Positions 18,381 to 28,600 of a stretch of 64,000 bases of DNA are shown piece after piece (the stretch's first letter is position 1; each line of letters opens with the position of its first letter). The notes beneath the pieces are model-generated. The model ran no database searches and was not told the origin of the DNA. It saw only the letters and a program-made list of their open reading frames with translations. The stretch lies in assembly GCA_019828565.1 (NCBI GenBank), contig JAHDYR010000064.1:248001-312000 (forward strand), in the 5' to 3' direction. The translations under genes were made by a program, and so were the position numbers. Source of the DNA: Carpediemonas membranifera (lineage: Eukaryota; Fornicata).

Positions 18381-19511
18381 ATGTTTCCAATATTATCCAT
18401 AATGCAGGATGATATGGATGATGAGGTCTTCGTCACTGAGAATGAGAGTGATGATGCCGACGATCAGCCAATAGGCGTTATCCCAGAGGCAGAAATCGCA
18501 GATATTGAACGGCCACTAAGACAATATCACACAAGAAGCCGCCGCTTCCGTAGACGCTACCAGCCTCGTTTTGAACGCGCATATCCCGCGCTCATCCCAG
18601 ACTGGCGCCAAGCAGTCACAGAAATGACCAGCCAATACCTGGACCTCAGCGCTGAGATCTCAGTGGCCGGCCTGTGCTCCCAGAGTCTTCCTGCTGCCCA
18701 CCTGGCGAGCTGCGTGCACACGCGGATGACCCACCTCTGCAGCTGGACCTCTGCGTCCATTTTGATCGCCCAGTCGATGCCTGGAGGGGTTTATACCGAC
18801 TTTAACACCATTGTGCCCCCACCCCTGGCTTCTAAGGTCCAGGGCGTCCTTCTCGCGCTTTCATCAATTGATCGCACACACTACCTTTCCGACAAGGAAG
18901 GAAGGCGGGTCATCCGACGTCTAGCAGCCGACCATGGAGCAAGGATTGACCCCAACACTGTAGAGCTCGAGTCGACGATGTTTAGAAAAGGCGAAGTGCT
19001 TCCTCCAGTTTGGGATGACGATGACGATCATATCCTGGTAGCAGCAATCAGACGGCATCGGTTCGACTGGAAGACTATACAGGCGGCTCATTTCCCTGCC
19101 TACGCGTCTGATTGGATTCGAACGCAGTTTGTGGCACGGACGAGAATCAGCGCCCGGCCAAACTTCTTACGGTATGCCCGTATCCAGTGGCTCAAGCAGC
19201 AGTGGATGAGCTGGTGCGATGAGGAAGCCGAGTTCTTCATCGAAATTATGGAAGAGATCGACCAGATGCTCGAAGAGTCACGAGCTGGAGACAGACGGCG
19301 GCAAATGGTTCGATGGATGGATGTATACAGCAGAATGAAGCAGAGGTTCGGGGATACTTTCGGACCGCCCGCTGACAGGTACAGACTGGGCTACATGAAG
19401 TGGCGGAATATTCATCGAAAGAAGGGGACGACACCAATGTTCATACCTGCTACAAGGGAGGAGCTGGAGCCTGCAACACCGGTGCAGCGTGATGGTGGAG
19501 GCCAGGGCTGA
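18381..19511 (+). CDS. Myb/SANT-like domain protein
   Basis: 376 residues from an ATG. After an acidic start (about residues 8-45) and a basic RSRRFRRRYQPRF patch, a helical region leads to a single Myb/SANT-like motif at about residues 210-255: WDDDDDHILVAAIRRHRFDW, then KTIQ, then DWIRTQFVARTR. The Trp spacing and acidic first helix suit a DNA- or histone-tail-binding SANT module. The C-terminal part is helical and rich in Trp/Arg (QWLKQQWMSWCDEE, RRRQMVRWMDVYSRMKQR). Probably nuclear, in transcription or snRNA/telomere regulation. No closer family recognised. Confidence 0.65.
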   Translation: MFPILSIMQDDMDDEVFVTENESDDADDQPIGVIPEAEIADIERPLRQYHTRSRRFRRRYQPRFERAYPALIPDWRQAVTEMTSQYLDLSAEISVAGLCSQSLPAAHLASCVHTRMTHLCSWTSASILIAQSMPGGVYTDFNTIVPPPLASKVQGVLLALSSIDRTHYLSDKEGRRVIRRLAADHGARIDPNTVELESTMFRKGEVLPPVWDDDDDHILVAAIRRHRFDWKTIQAAHFPAYASDWIRTQFVARTRISARPNFLRYARIQWLKQQWMSWCDEEAEFFIEIMEEIDQMLEESRAGDRRRQMVRWMDVYSRMKQRFGDTFGPPADRYRLGYMKWRNIHRKKGTTPMFIPATREELEPATPVQRDGGGQG

Positions 19512-19539
19512 GGTGCTGGGCTGGGCTGGGGTCAAGGCT

Positions 19540-20240
19540 GCAGACGTCGTAGATGTAGAGAGTGCATGGTTGCCGTTGTTGTGTTGGTCTGGCCCGGGGC
19601 CTGGTCCATGGCGACGGTTGGTATACTGCCCAAGGAATAGTCGACCCAACCCGCCTCACCTTCCTCGCCTGCCCCAAGGCCGCCGAGCTCGAGGCCAGCC
19701 TGCCCGCATGGGAGAAGCACATGATGGTGACAGACGTGTTGATAGTGGGCAATAAGACGTTCATTCTCACCCCGATCGGCACTGTCATGAGTGGCAATCA
19801 CTCACTTTGGTTTTAACGAATTTATCCCTGTCTATAAAGTATTTACCGGCCATGTCGAGAACGTCAACAGCCGTCTATTCCGCCCAGTCGTTGTGCTCGC
19901 TCACTTTGTCCCAGATCACACCATACATGGGCAGAACATCACTGTCATCTTCTCCATGGGCGGTTGGAAGGTGAGCAGTGGGAGCAACACTCGTGGCCGG
20001 CTGGGGCAAGGGCATGAGAAAGATATGTCTGGATTTGTCGAGCTGCCCTTCAGGGTCGAGTGGATCGTGTCGACGCTTCTTTTCAACGTCCTCTTCGGCG
20101 GCTCCAGGTGCTCTTCGCTGGCCATGTTCCATCTCATATCGCGCACTCAGGCTTGCTGCCTGGATTCAACTGCACAGGTTGGCTTGAGACTGGACTAGTC
20201 GATGTGGATCCAGTGATACACGAGATTTGAACAGATTTGA
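19540..20240 (+). pseudogene. Decayed RCC1-like gene
   Basis: Segments in different frames match the intact RCC1-like protein at 21290-22231. Frame of 19562 has LIVGNKTFILTPIGTVMSG (intact: HGRTILVTQVGTYMAG). Frame of 19791 has SMGGWKVSSGSNTRGRLGQGH and VELPFRVEWI (intact: SMGSNQLITGRNNHGQLGLGH, TPLPFWFDRL). A third frame has VLFAGHVPSHIAHSGLLPG (intact: ILIAGQAPRCMVESGLLPG). At least two frame changes, near 19810 and 20100, and a missing C-terminal third indicate a pseudogene; the changes are not where 28-nt introns would fit. Confidence 0.7.
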
Positions 20241-20789
20241 AATTGCCGACGACCCACCCGTGATGTCCCGGATGTTGCTGGTTGTGGTGGTGAGTGTTGC
20301 TTGGGCGGGAAACAGGCTGTGGGACGCTGGCGTTCTCTGGTCTTGTCCGGTTCGCCATTTATGAATTTACTCGATTGTATGTAAACATGTACATACCATT
20401 ATTCAGCCATTGCGGGGCGCCGAAGCGCCTCCACGCTGACTCCGCTGGATGGCGGCGGTGGGAGGGGGTGGGGGGAGATGTGGAGGATTGATCACGGACG
20501 TGGCCAGGTGGAGCAGGCGGTGTGCCTTGCGGAGCTCGAATTTATGTTTGAGACATGTATCACATGTATCACTTGAACACGACCACCACCGCTCATTCCA
20601 TTGTTTCTTTCAGCTCTTTCTAGCGCTAATTCACAAGACAAGCGGCTAAAGACTGACTTATATGCTGCGTATGCACTTTCGTTTGATGTGACAGCAACAA
20701 TTCCGGGTGCTATACCGCATCTGATCTCCGCAGCGTTCCAGGCCTTCTTTAACCACACAATACAAAAGAAATGCTCCAAACTCGCCAAT
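20241..20789. other. Non-coding interval
   Basis: Between the RCC1-like pseudogene and the next gene. It has mixed composition with a G-rich stretch near 20445-20480 and short ATCACATGTATC direct repeats near 20560. The frame of the downstream gene is open back to 20601 without an ATG. Nothing else recognised. Confidence 0.4.
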
Positions 20790-21215
20790 ATGAATACATT
20801 AGAAGATCTTCTTGCTCTTCTAAAGACGATTCAATCGCACTTCTCCACCACTGGACCAAGCAGCTTTGTCAAGCTCAAGCACAAGCCCGAGCTGACCCGC
20901 GCAAAGTCCCTCATCGACCGAGCTGTGTCTATTCTGACTGATGGTCCACCCCTTAGCATGAACGTGGAGCTGGCGGATGGAGAGGAGCTGCCAGACCTCT
21001 TTCACACTCTGCTGCAAGGGACGATTTGGGCAATCATGGTTCAAGCTGGGGCTAATCCTGACGTTGATAGTATAAGAACGCCAGCAAAGAGGGCCTTCTT
21101 CTTGGAGAAGGACAACGTCCTCTGGTTTCTGTGCAAGAAATTTTTCTTCACAATGCAAGTGGGCGCCAAAGATTGCGATATTTTTTCATTTTCATCTCAA
21201 GATGGATTCTTGTAG
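20790..21215 (+). CDS. Hypothetical protein
   Basis: 141 residues from ATG 20790 (MNTLEDLLALLKTIQ). It is helical, with a Leu-rich N-terminus, an acidic middle (NVELADGEELPDLFHTLLQG) and a hydrophobic-basic C-terminus (WFLCKKFFFTMQVGAKD). No signal peptide or known motif. The frame is open back to 20601 with no ATG, so an upstream exon is possible. It ends about 75 bases before the RCC1-like start. Family not recognised. Confidence 0.5.
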   Translation: MNTLEDLLALLKTIQSHFSTTGPSSFVKLKHKPELTRAKSLIDRAVSILTDGPPLSMNVELADGEELPDLFHTLLQGTIWAIMVQAGANPDVDSIRTPAKRAFFLEKDNVLWFLCKKFFFTMQVGAKDCDIFSFSSQDGFL

Positions 21216-21289
21216 ATTATATCTACTGTGGCAGATTATTCCGTCGATTTAGGGGCAGTACCTCCTGGCAGCGCCAGACACCGCGTATT

Positions 21290-22231
21290 ATGCAATTATA
21301 CGTCGACCAACGCCCCAACGGCGACGGGGCGGCTCTCGCAGTCACGCCCGAGGGACTATACGGCTGGGGAAACAACTGGAGTGACCAGCTGAGCATTCCT
21401 CTGTTTCGAGACTCCCTGGTGCTCTTTCCCCAAGCAGTCACACTCCACGAGAAATGGGCGGTGGCTAAGTATCAAAAGAACCTGCCTCCTCGTAAGAAGC
21501 ACGAGCTTGTGAAGCTTATATCCTTCACGCATGGAAGGACGATCTTAGTCACACAGGTTGGTACGTACATGGCAGGGCTGGCCATGCTTTGGTTCATTGG
21601 AAATTGCACGTACAACCCGCGGATATTCATGCCAGTTCCTCTGCCTGATGGCTTTGTTGCGAAGCGTATCGATGACGAGGGGTGTCTTGTTGTCGTGAGC
21701 ATGGGCAGTAATCAATTGATTACCGGGAGGAATAATCATGGCCAGTTGGGACTCGGGCACAATGATGAAGTCTGCCAGTTCACTCCCCTCCCCTTCTGGT
21801 TTGACCGGCTGCTCCATGAATCGCCCAAGTTTTTTGTTTTCCAGAGCGGTGCTATGATCCTGATCGCTGGCCAGGCTCCTCGCTGCATGGTCGAGTCTGG
21901 CCTGCTTCCTGGCTGTGGGGACGGCAGTAATGTATACACCACAGCCACGCCACTGCTGTTCCGGGGAGAGGTCTCGCGGTATCACTCCGATTATGATTCT
22001 TCAGTGGTCTGGGTGACCGAGGGGCAGACCAACGTGTGGACTTCCAGGCTTGGCAAACTCACGCTGGCGTTTGAGGCCACCCATTTCTCATTTACTCGGA
22101 CCAAAGACTGTTTCTGCGACAACGCCGGTGGCTGGCATCGGGTGAAAGGTGGGGGCGGGTGGTCAGATGTCGACTGTAAGAAGCCTCCAGCGCCTTCCAT
22201 CGTGGAAATACCGCGTCCAGATTTTGAATGA
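21290..22231 (+). CDS. RCC1-like beta-propeller protein
   Basis: 313 residues from ATG 21290. It shows RCC1-repeat signatures GLYGWGNNWSDQL near residue 22 and ITGRNNHGQLGLGHND near 145, with weaker blades between and after (VTQVGTYMAGLAML, VTEGQTNVWTS). RCC1-type propellers often act as GEFs or scaffolds, but only a few blades are well conserved and no partner domain is present. Cys residues are common in the last 60. A decayed paralogue lies just upstream (19540-20240). The frame is open upstream to 21131, but that part is AT-rich and not protein-like. Confidence 0.75.
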   Translation: MQLYVDQRPNGDGAALAVTPEGLYGWGNNWSDQLSIPLFRDSLVLFPQAVTLHEKWAVAKYQKNLPPRKKHELVKLISFTHGRTILVTQVGTYMAGLAMLWFIGNCTYNPRIFMPVPLPDGFVAKRIDDEGCLVVVSMGSNQLITGRNNHGQLGLGHNDEVCQFTPLPFWFDRLLHESPKFFVFQSGAMILIAGQAPRCMVESGLLPGCGDGSNVYTTATPLLFRGEVSRYHSDYDSSVVWVTEGQTNVWTSRLGKLTLAFEATHFSFTRTKDCFCDNAGGWHRVKGGGGWSDVDCKKPPAPSIVEIPRPDFE

Positions 22232-22350
22232 AATCAATACCATTGGAGTTGAGTCAGTAGAACTGAGTCGGGCATGGAGCCAAACAGACTTGAGAGTGGT
22301 TTTTTTGGACTGCTGTGCAGTTTAAAGCGCTCGACGTTGCCAGACTATTA

Positions 22351-23391
22351 ATGTCGCAATGGGGCACGTTTCTCACAGTTGTGGGCATGATGCTCTTTGG
22401 TCTCCTATTCTCCGTATACTACGCCTTTCGTCCGGTCCCTCTAGCCCAGTACGTCGACATATGGGTTGGCATTCTATTTGACTGGCTTGCATGGGCCATC
22501 AGCACCCTTTTAGACATCTCGATGATTCTAGGTGCCACTATCGGCTACATCGCCCAGTGCAGGGATATCCGCACGCTCCACTCGTCGCAGGGCTTCTCCT
22601 CGCTCGTGACTGCGATTCTCCTCTTCTCAAACACCCTCCGCTGCTTCTGGTGGTTCGGCAGCCGCTACGATATCGCCCTTCTCATCCAAGCGATGCTCAT
22701 GCTCGTTGTCCAGCTCTACCTCCTCTACCTCGCCGTCAAGTACCGCGACCCCCGCCCCCCTGTGGATAGGACGCCGCTGCAGCTGGTGTGGGACAAGGTG
22801 AAGAACTTCTGGAACTGGGAGAACTACTACGAGTACATGGTGGTCTATGTGCTTTTCGCAGCCTTCTTTTTCATTGTAACAATCGTCTTTGTTTACGGCC
22901 AGCTTCCCTACGTCGACCTGTACAATGAGCTCCTCGGATTCGCCGCTCTCTTGATCGAAGCAGCACTGGGTATGCCACAAATCATCAAGAACTTCAAAAA
23001 CAGGTCGACCAAGGGCCTCTCCTACATTATGATCGCCACCTGGGCATTCGGGGATACATACAAGCTAATATACTACACAATCTCCGCCCAGCCCCTCCAG
23101 TTCATTCTATGCTCAGCCATTCAGCTGTTCGACGACGTCGTGGTCCTGTGTCAGATGTGGTTCTTCAGGCCACCCCGAGTCAAGCGGCAGGCAGGCCCTG
23201 GTACGGTTGTTGCCAAGTGGCTAGCACGCATCTCCGCTTATCTGATGACCAGGAGAGTGTCGAAATTCCTCATCCGGTATGCTTTGAAGATGCTGCAAGT
23301 CGAGGTGCAGCTTAAGCCCGCGGGGTTCATGACGAAGGCGAAGAAGTCATCGCAGTTGGAGTTTACAGCAGCGCCGGAGAATGTTTTTTAG
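22351..23391 (+). CDS. PQ-loop membrane protein, SLC66A2/PQLC1-like
   Basis: 346 residues from ATG 22351. About seven membrane helices with two PQ-loop repeats. Repeat 1 (IAQCRDIRTLHSSQGFSSLV, then SNTLRCFWWFGSRYD) follows human SLC66A2 (PQYRDIRRTQNADGFS, NILRILFWFGRRF); repeat 2 has LGMPQIIKNFKNRSTKGLS. The first loop has AQ in place of PQ, an oddity. Relatives include yeast Any1/Cfs1 and animal SLC66A2, endomembrane proteins linked to phospholipid asymmetry. It has a longer N-terminus, with an extra hydrophobic helix, than animal versions, and a basic C-terminal tail. Confidence 0.85.
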   Translation: MSQWGTFLTVVGMMLFGLLFSVYYAFRPVPLAQYVDIWVGILFDWLAWAISTLLDISMILGATIGYIAQCRDIRTLHSSQGFSSLVTAILLFSNTLRCFWWFGSRYDIALLIQAMLMLVVQLYLLYLAVKYRDPRPPVDRTPLQLVWDKVKNFWNWENYYEYMVVYVLFAAFFFIVTIVFVYGQLPYVDLYNELLGFAALLIEAALGMPQIIKNFKNRSTKGLSYIMIATWAFGDTYKLIYYTISAQPLQFILCSAIQLFDDVVVLCQMWFFRPPRVKRQAGPGTVVAKWLARISAYLMTRRVSKFLIRYALKMLQVEVQLKPAGFMTKAKKSSQLEFTAAPENVF

Positions 23392-23675
23392 TCGGTTGAG
23401 TCAGTTTTAGTCACGACCCTATTTTTTTTATGAATTTGTCGTTTAGAGCGTCAGTTATAGTCGCAGGAACGAGGGATGCGGCCCATGCGACAAGGGAAGC
23501 GCAGACTGGCCCTGGATATATGTCCTAAATGTAACATGTAACGGGGTTGTCACGGCACTACAGCACCACGATTGTTTGACATGTGAACCAGCCCACAAGA
23601 TGATCCAATCCCCAATATCCTCTATTGGTTTGCTTTTACACTCGGTTTGACGCAGATATTCATCCAGAACCGCAG

Positions 23676-25479
23676 ATGGCCGGCCTTGGCACGAAGTTAC
23701 GGCACATCCATCGCATTCTTGAGCGATGCTCGCGAACAAACCCTCCAGCACTTCTCAGCGCAACCGTAGACGTATTTGGTCCTCTTGCTTTCATCTTTGG
23801 AGGCCGTGACCGGCGCCGCGAGACTGAGATCGATACTAGTACGCCCCCACCACCCTGTTCACACAGTGCACGTATTCGACTCCCGAACGAATACATTTTA
23901 CGTCATGGACCATCGCGCCCCGTGGCCTTCCGCCCGGCACCGCCACTGCTCATGTATGATTGACGACAACATCGTCATCATGGGTGGAACAATGGGTGGC
24001 GACTCACAAAAGCTGAGCGACACGTGGATATTCAGCATTAGCTCGCTCACTTGGACCCAGGGGCCGCAGGGGCCTGGGGCGAGAAGGGATCCTCGCATGG
24101 CCAGTGTTAACGGCGCTGGCTACTTGTTTGGCGGCTCAGGGTCGAGTCTGCTCAACGACACGTGGATGTTGAACAAGCGGGACACCACATGGCGCTGGAG
24201 GAAGCTCGATTGCTCGGGAGCGGTACCCACTGCAAGACAGGCGCCCACGTTCTCTGCTGTTGACGGGGAGATTGTTCTCGTCGGCGGTTCGGCAGATCGT
24301 GACACAGCGTACTCCTTTGACCCCGAGACCCGTGCCTGGAAGCGCCTGGCAGACGCACCGCAGGCGCTCGACTGGCATGGAGCAGCTACAGTCGGCACGA
24401 AAGTCATCTTCACCGGCTCGGACAGCCACCCCAAGAACCGCACCTACGCCTACGACGCCAGAACCAACGAATGGGAAGATCTCTGCGTCCTCCCGCACGA
24501 CATGAGCAACCAGATCTCCTTCGCAATAGGCACTGTCGTGTTCGTTCACGGCAACATCAAGGATGACTATAGTGACAGGATGTATTTCTGGTCAGACCCA
24601 GAGTTTATATTCAGGGGCCACAGCATGGCAACTGGCTGGAACAGGGTGGAAGCTGAGACACAAGTCCCGGTGGTCGTGGTCAGCCCTGATTGTGTCATTA
24701 CCGCTACAGAGCAGATATTCGCCCGAAACCCGGTGTCTACACCCTCGCTGCCTCTAGAGCGACGCAACATCATGGGCGGGGTTGACCTGATTCGTCTCAA
24801 GGCGTACGGCCAGACATACGTCGTCCTCCTCAGAGGAGGATACTTCATTCTCATTAATCAGTACTCTTCAGAGGAGGAGACTGAGATTGTAGTCGAGAGC
24901 AAGGGTCTTACTGATGGCTCAACCGTGCTTCGAGTCGACAGCACACTCCTCCATGCAACGGGTGACGCACTGACCCTAGTCCGGGCGGGAGCAGTTATTT
25001 CCGACCCCCAGTGCTTGGCCCACGCCTCTCGTGGTCACTGCGTCCTTCTCTCCCCCGATGCGCCCCTGCCGCCCCAGTCCGAGGCCTTCGTCTCTCAGAA
25101 GGTCGACAGTCTAACCGTCCTCGCCTTCCCCCACGCCGCTGGCCAACGCGTGTTTGTGAACGACGGCGTGGTGTTCCGGCCGCTCTCGCTTTACAGGTCC
25201 GGTTTGACTGTGATCACGAGTACGGGGCAGGGCGATTCTTTGTTCTTTATCATTTCTCCGGACGGCTGGTTTGTAGGCAAGTCTACGGGTGTCGTGCCCG
25301 TGTCTATTGATGACATGCCGACGAACTTGGTGACACTCAACTCTGGGTTGATGGTGCAAAACGCGTTGGAGGAGATGCAACAGCAGCAGACGCAGCACTA
25401 TCGATCGGTCGAGCAGATGCTGGTCAGGCTCGAGAACATGGTGGAGAAGAACGCGGCTGGGGAGAACAACCATGAGTAG
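23676..25479 (+). CDS. Kelch-repeat beta-propeller protein with C-terminal coiled coil
   Basis: Read as join(23676..23838, 23867..25479), 591 residues; a 28-nt intron splits the first kelch blade. Kelch units appear as PLAFIFGGRDR, NIVIMGGTMGGD, GYLFGGSGSSLLNDTWML, EIVLVGGSADRDTAYSF and VIFTGSDSHPKNRTYAYD, each followed by a Trp strand (WTQG, WRWRKL, WKRL, WEDL). Residues about 340-530 are beta-rich without a known motif. The C-terminal 50 residues form a Gln-rich coiled coil (ALEEMQQQQTQHYRSVEQML). No BTB or F-box. Probably a cytosolic scaffold. Confidence 0.85.
23839..23866 (+). other. Spliceosomal intron, 28 nt (kelch gene)
   Basis: Begins GTACGC and ends CTGTTCACACAG, phase 1. Joining gives EIDT-M-HVFDSRTNTFYV, restoring a continuous kelch blade. 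Confidence 0.8.
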
Positions 25480-25658
25480 TTGGGGGAGTAAAGTGTTTAT
25501 ACTGTTTATATTGAGCTGGGAGGGATGTTATGTATTGAAATGAAGGTGCTAGGAACCAGTGTATGGGGGCTGCCTGATAGCGGGGTAAGAGCGCCGGGTA
25601 GAGGCGTGCATCGCCTCGTGCAGTTTATGAAAAGGCAAAACTTTCGCTTTTCGCTACG

Positions 25659-28600
25659 ATGAGTTTGCTGCTTCCAAGGCAACTCCAGCTGCCATCCGTA
25701 GCCAAAGGATACATAAGCTTTCATGTGACTGGCCGTTTCGTCGCTTGCATCAACGGCTCCGTGCTTACGTTCGCTTCCCTCGATGAGCCAGTTTCCACCA
25801 CCTATAACTGCACTAGTACGAGCGAAGCGAATTTCACATGCGTTGCATGGCACAATGACACGCTTATCACCGGCGATGACACCGGAGCCGTCGTCGTTTG
25901 GGCCGCAGACCTCCACGAATGCTCTCTCACGCCATTTGCACAGTTCAACAAAGACAACGACTCCGTCCGCAGCATCGTCATCCGCGAGTACCCCTCCCCA
26001 GACTATACAGACGATGATCGTCCCGTCTGGTTCATTGTGCAGTACGCCAAGATCGTTGTCGTCGGCAACTCCCTTGGACATTTCACCCGCGCCGTCAGTT
26101 TCATGGCCCCCATCAGCTGCATCTCGTACTCCAAGGAGACCGACTCTCTCATATCCATCATCCAGAACCCCGTCAAGGGCACGACCGAACTATGCCACCA
26201 CACGTTCGAGTCTGAAATGCTGGGCTCAATGAAAGAGGCCGCCAAGGCCAAGATCAGCGGCGTTGGCGATGCTAGGATGATTGTCACTGTGTTGGAGCAC
26301 GGGCTTGTTGCCACTACTGCTCTGGGCACCAACCGCATGACCGTGTGGAAGCTCGCCGAGCTCTCGACGAACACCCTGCAAACCCCCTCGGTCGCGCAGA
26401 TTATGGCAGTCGCATACCACCGTTCGTCACACACGCTCCTGGCAGCAGCAATTGATGGCAAGGCCTACGCCTGGTCTTTTGCTAACCCCGACGGCGAGCC
26501 CTCCTCCCAGTGGGCTGCCCTGTCTCCACTGCCGACCTACTCGCCCACCGGGTCGGCACAGACGGCCGTAGTGCAGGCTATCACTGCCAACGGTGTCCCC
26601 CACTTCTCTCTCTGGGTCGGGTCATCGCGTTACTTCGTTTCAGTCGCCCCGCCGCTGCATGCCGCCGCCCCCGGCATCATCGCTGTCCAACAAGCCCCGC
26701 TAGGTGTCCGTGTAGACCTAGGCGGGGTGGCCCACCGCATGTCCCTCGACGGCGTGGGCGGGCTCCCCGTCTCCCTTGCTGTGTCAGGCCCCACCGACGC
26801 ACCTGGGCTTGTGGTTGCAGCTAACAGAGACGTAGTTACTGTCCACCATGCTAACCGCGAAGGTGTGCGTCTTGTCAACACGCTGAGCGCCTCGAACCTC
26901 GGCGGGGAGGTCACCGCAGTATGTCTCCCCCCGATCTCTGAAGAGCCCCGCGTCCTTTTCGTTGCCACCAGTGCTTCCATCCACCGTGTTGTCGTCTCGG
27001 GCGGAGTAATCAGAGATTCGATCGATATCCCCCCGGCAATGAAAGGTGACACGATCCGTCTACTCCAAGCTTCAGCCAATGGTAGGTACATTGCTGCTGT
27101 CACACACTGTGGGCTCGTCGCTGTCGTTGACGCCAGCCGCCCTTCTCGAATGACTCTTCACAAACAGACTGTCTTTGTCTCGCCCGGTGACTTTGACTTC
27201 AGAGTCATATCCCACGCAGTAAGCGCTGACGGCACCGCTGTTGCCCTGATTCTCTCGCAGACCCTTGATGTCATCCCTGAGACGAGTACGATTCTCGTTA
27301 TTGCACGTACCGATAACGGGATGATCGACTCAATCGACCTCGACCAGTACGGTGGCACCCCCTCCAGTATCGCGTGGGACGCGACATGTCCCAGACTCCT
27401 AGGTGTGCTTGTTACTCGCTCGCCCGACGACGTGGCTGCCGATGACGAGGACGAGGAGGGTGGGGCTGCCGAGCTCCCCTGCAGTACTGTGCTCATGAGT
27501 TTCTTTCACGACACCACCACCGGCCGCATCATCCAGCACGAGGACCGCGAGCAGCCCGACGCTGCTATCCTTCTGAGTGTTAGAGCGCCGCATTGGACTG
27601 TTCTCCCCCACTCAGTTGGGTCTCCCGCGAAGACGTATACGCTCAAGGACTTTGCCGGATCTGACTCCCACGTCGACGACGACAAGGTCGCAGGCATGCT
27701 CGACTTTTCATACGAACTCGCTTGCGGTAGGGCTGACCGAGCTTTTGAGCTAGTCCGAGGCCTTCCTGGCGGAGCTCTCTGGTCAAACCTGGCGGCACTG
27801 TGTGTGAAGAACCTCGAGCTCCCCATGGCCCTCCAGTGTCTTGCCCAGGCCAGTGATCTTGTAGGGATAAGGATCGGCGAGAGTGGCCTCACAACAGACG
27901 AACAGCTTGCAATGGTTGCAATGCACCTTGGAGTAGAGGGTGTCGCTCAAGAGAAACTCAACTCCTACCAACTCGCCGACCTCTACGTGGCCCACTCAAT
28001 GTGGGCAAAGGCCATGGAGGTCGCCAAGGCAGACGCTATAGTTGCACCGACTGTCTGGCACAGTTACGGGAGAATGCTCGAAGGGTGTGGCCAGTATAAG
28101 GTGGCGGCTCAAGCATACGCTACGGCTGGGACTGCTGAAGCAGACGTGCCTCGCATGCTTGCTGCAGCTGGCATGCTCGACCGTGCGACCGAGTTCGGCT
28201 CAGTCTCTTCTGATTGGACGGCCAAGTACCTCGAATCGACTGGAAAAGTCCGCGAAGCTTTTGATTTATTCAAAGGTGCGAGTGACAGCATGAATGTCGC
28301 CCGCATCAAGGCCAAGCTCCTCCTCCAACGACTCAGAGACCATCCAGAGTCGACCGAGTCTGTTGTTAGAGACATGCTCGCGCTCTCATCGTCCCTCGAC
28401 AGGATCCAAGACGGTCGATCCCACTACTTTGTGGGCCAGGCGCTGGAGGAGGCAGCTGAGGCCGCACCGTCAAGCACAGCTTCTCTGATCGAGCGTGCGG
28501 CGGGCCATTTCATGAGCGCAGGATATCCCGCTCACGCCCTGCGGCTGGCAATCGACCTCGACGATCAGCAGATCGTCTCTAGGCACGCCAAGGCCGCTAC

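Noticed and set aside
21131-21289. Upstream extension of the RCC1-like reading frame
   Set aside because: AT-rich, Phe/Ile/Arg-rich translation without homology to the paralogue; it fits the intergenic region after the 20790 gene.
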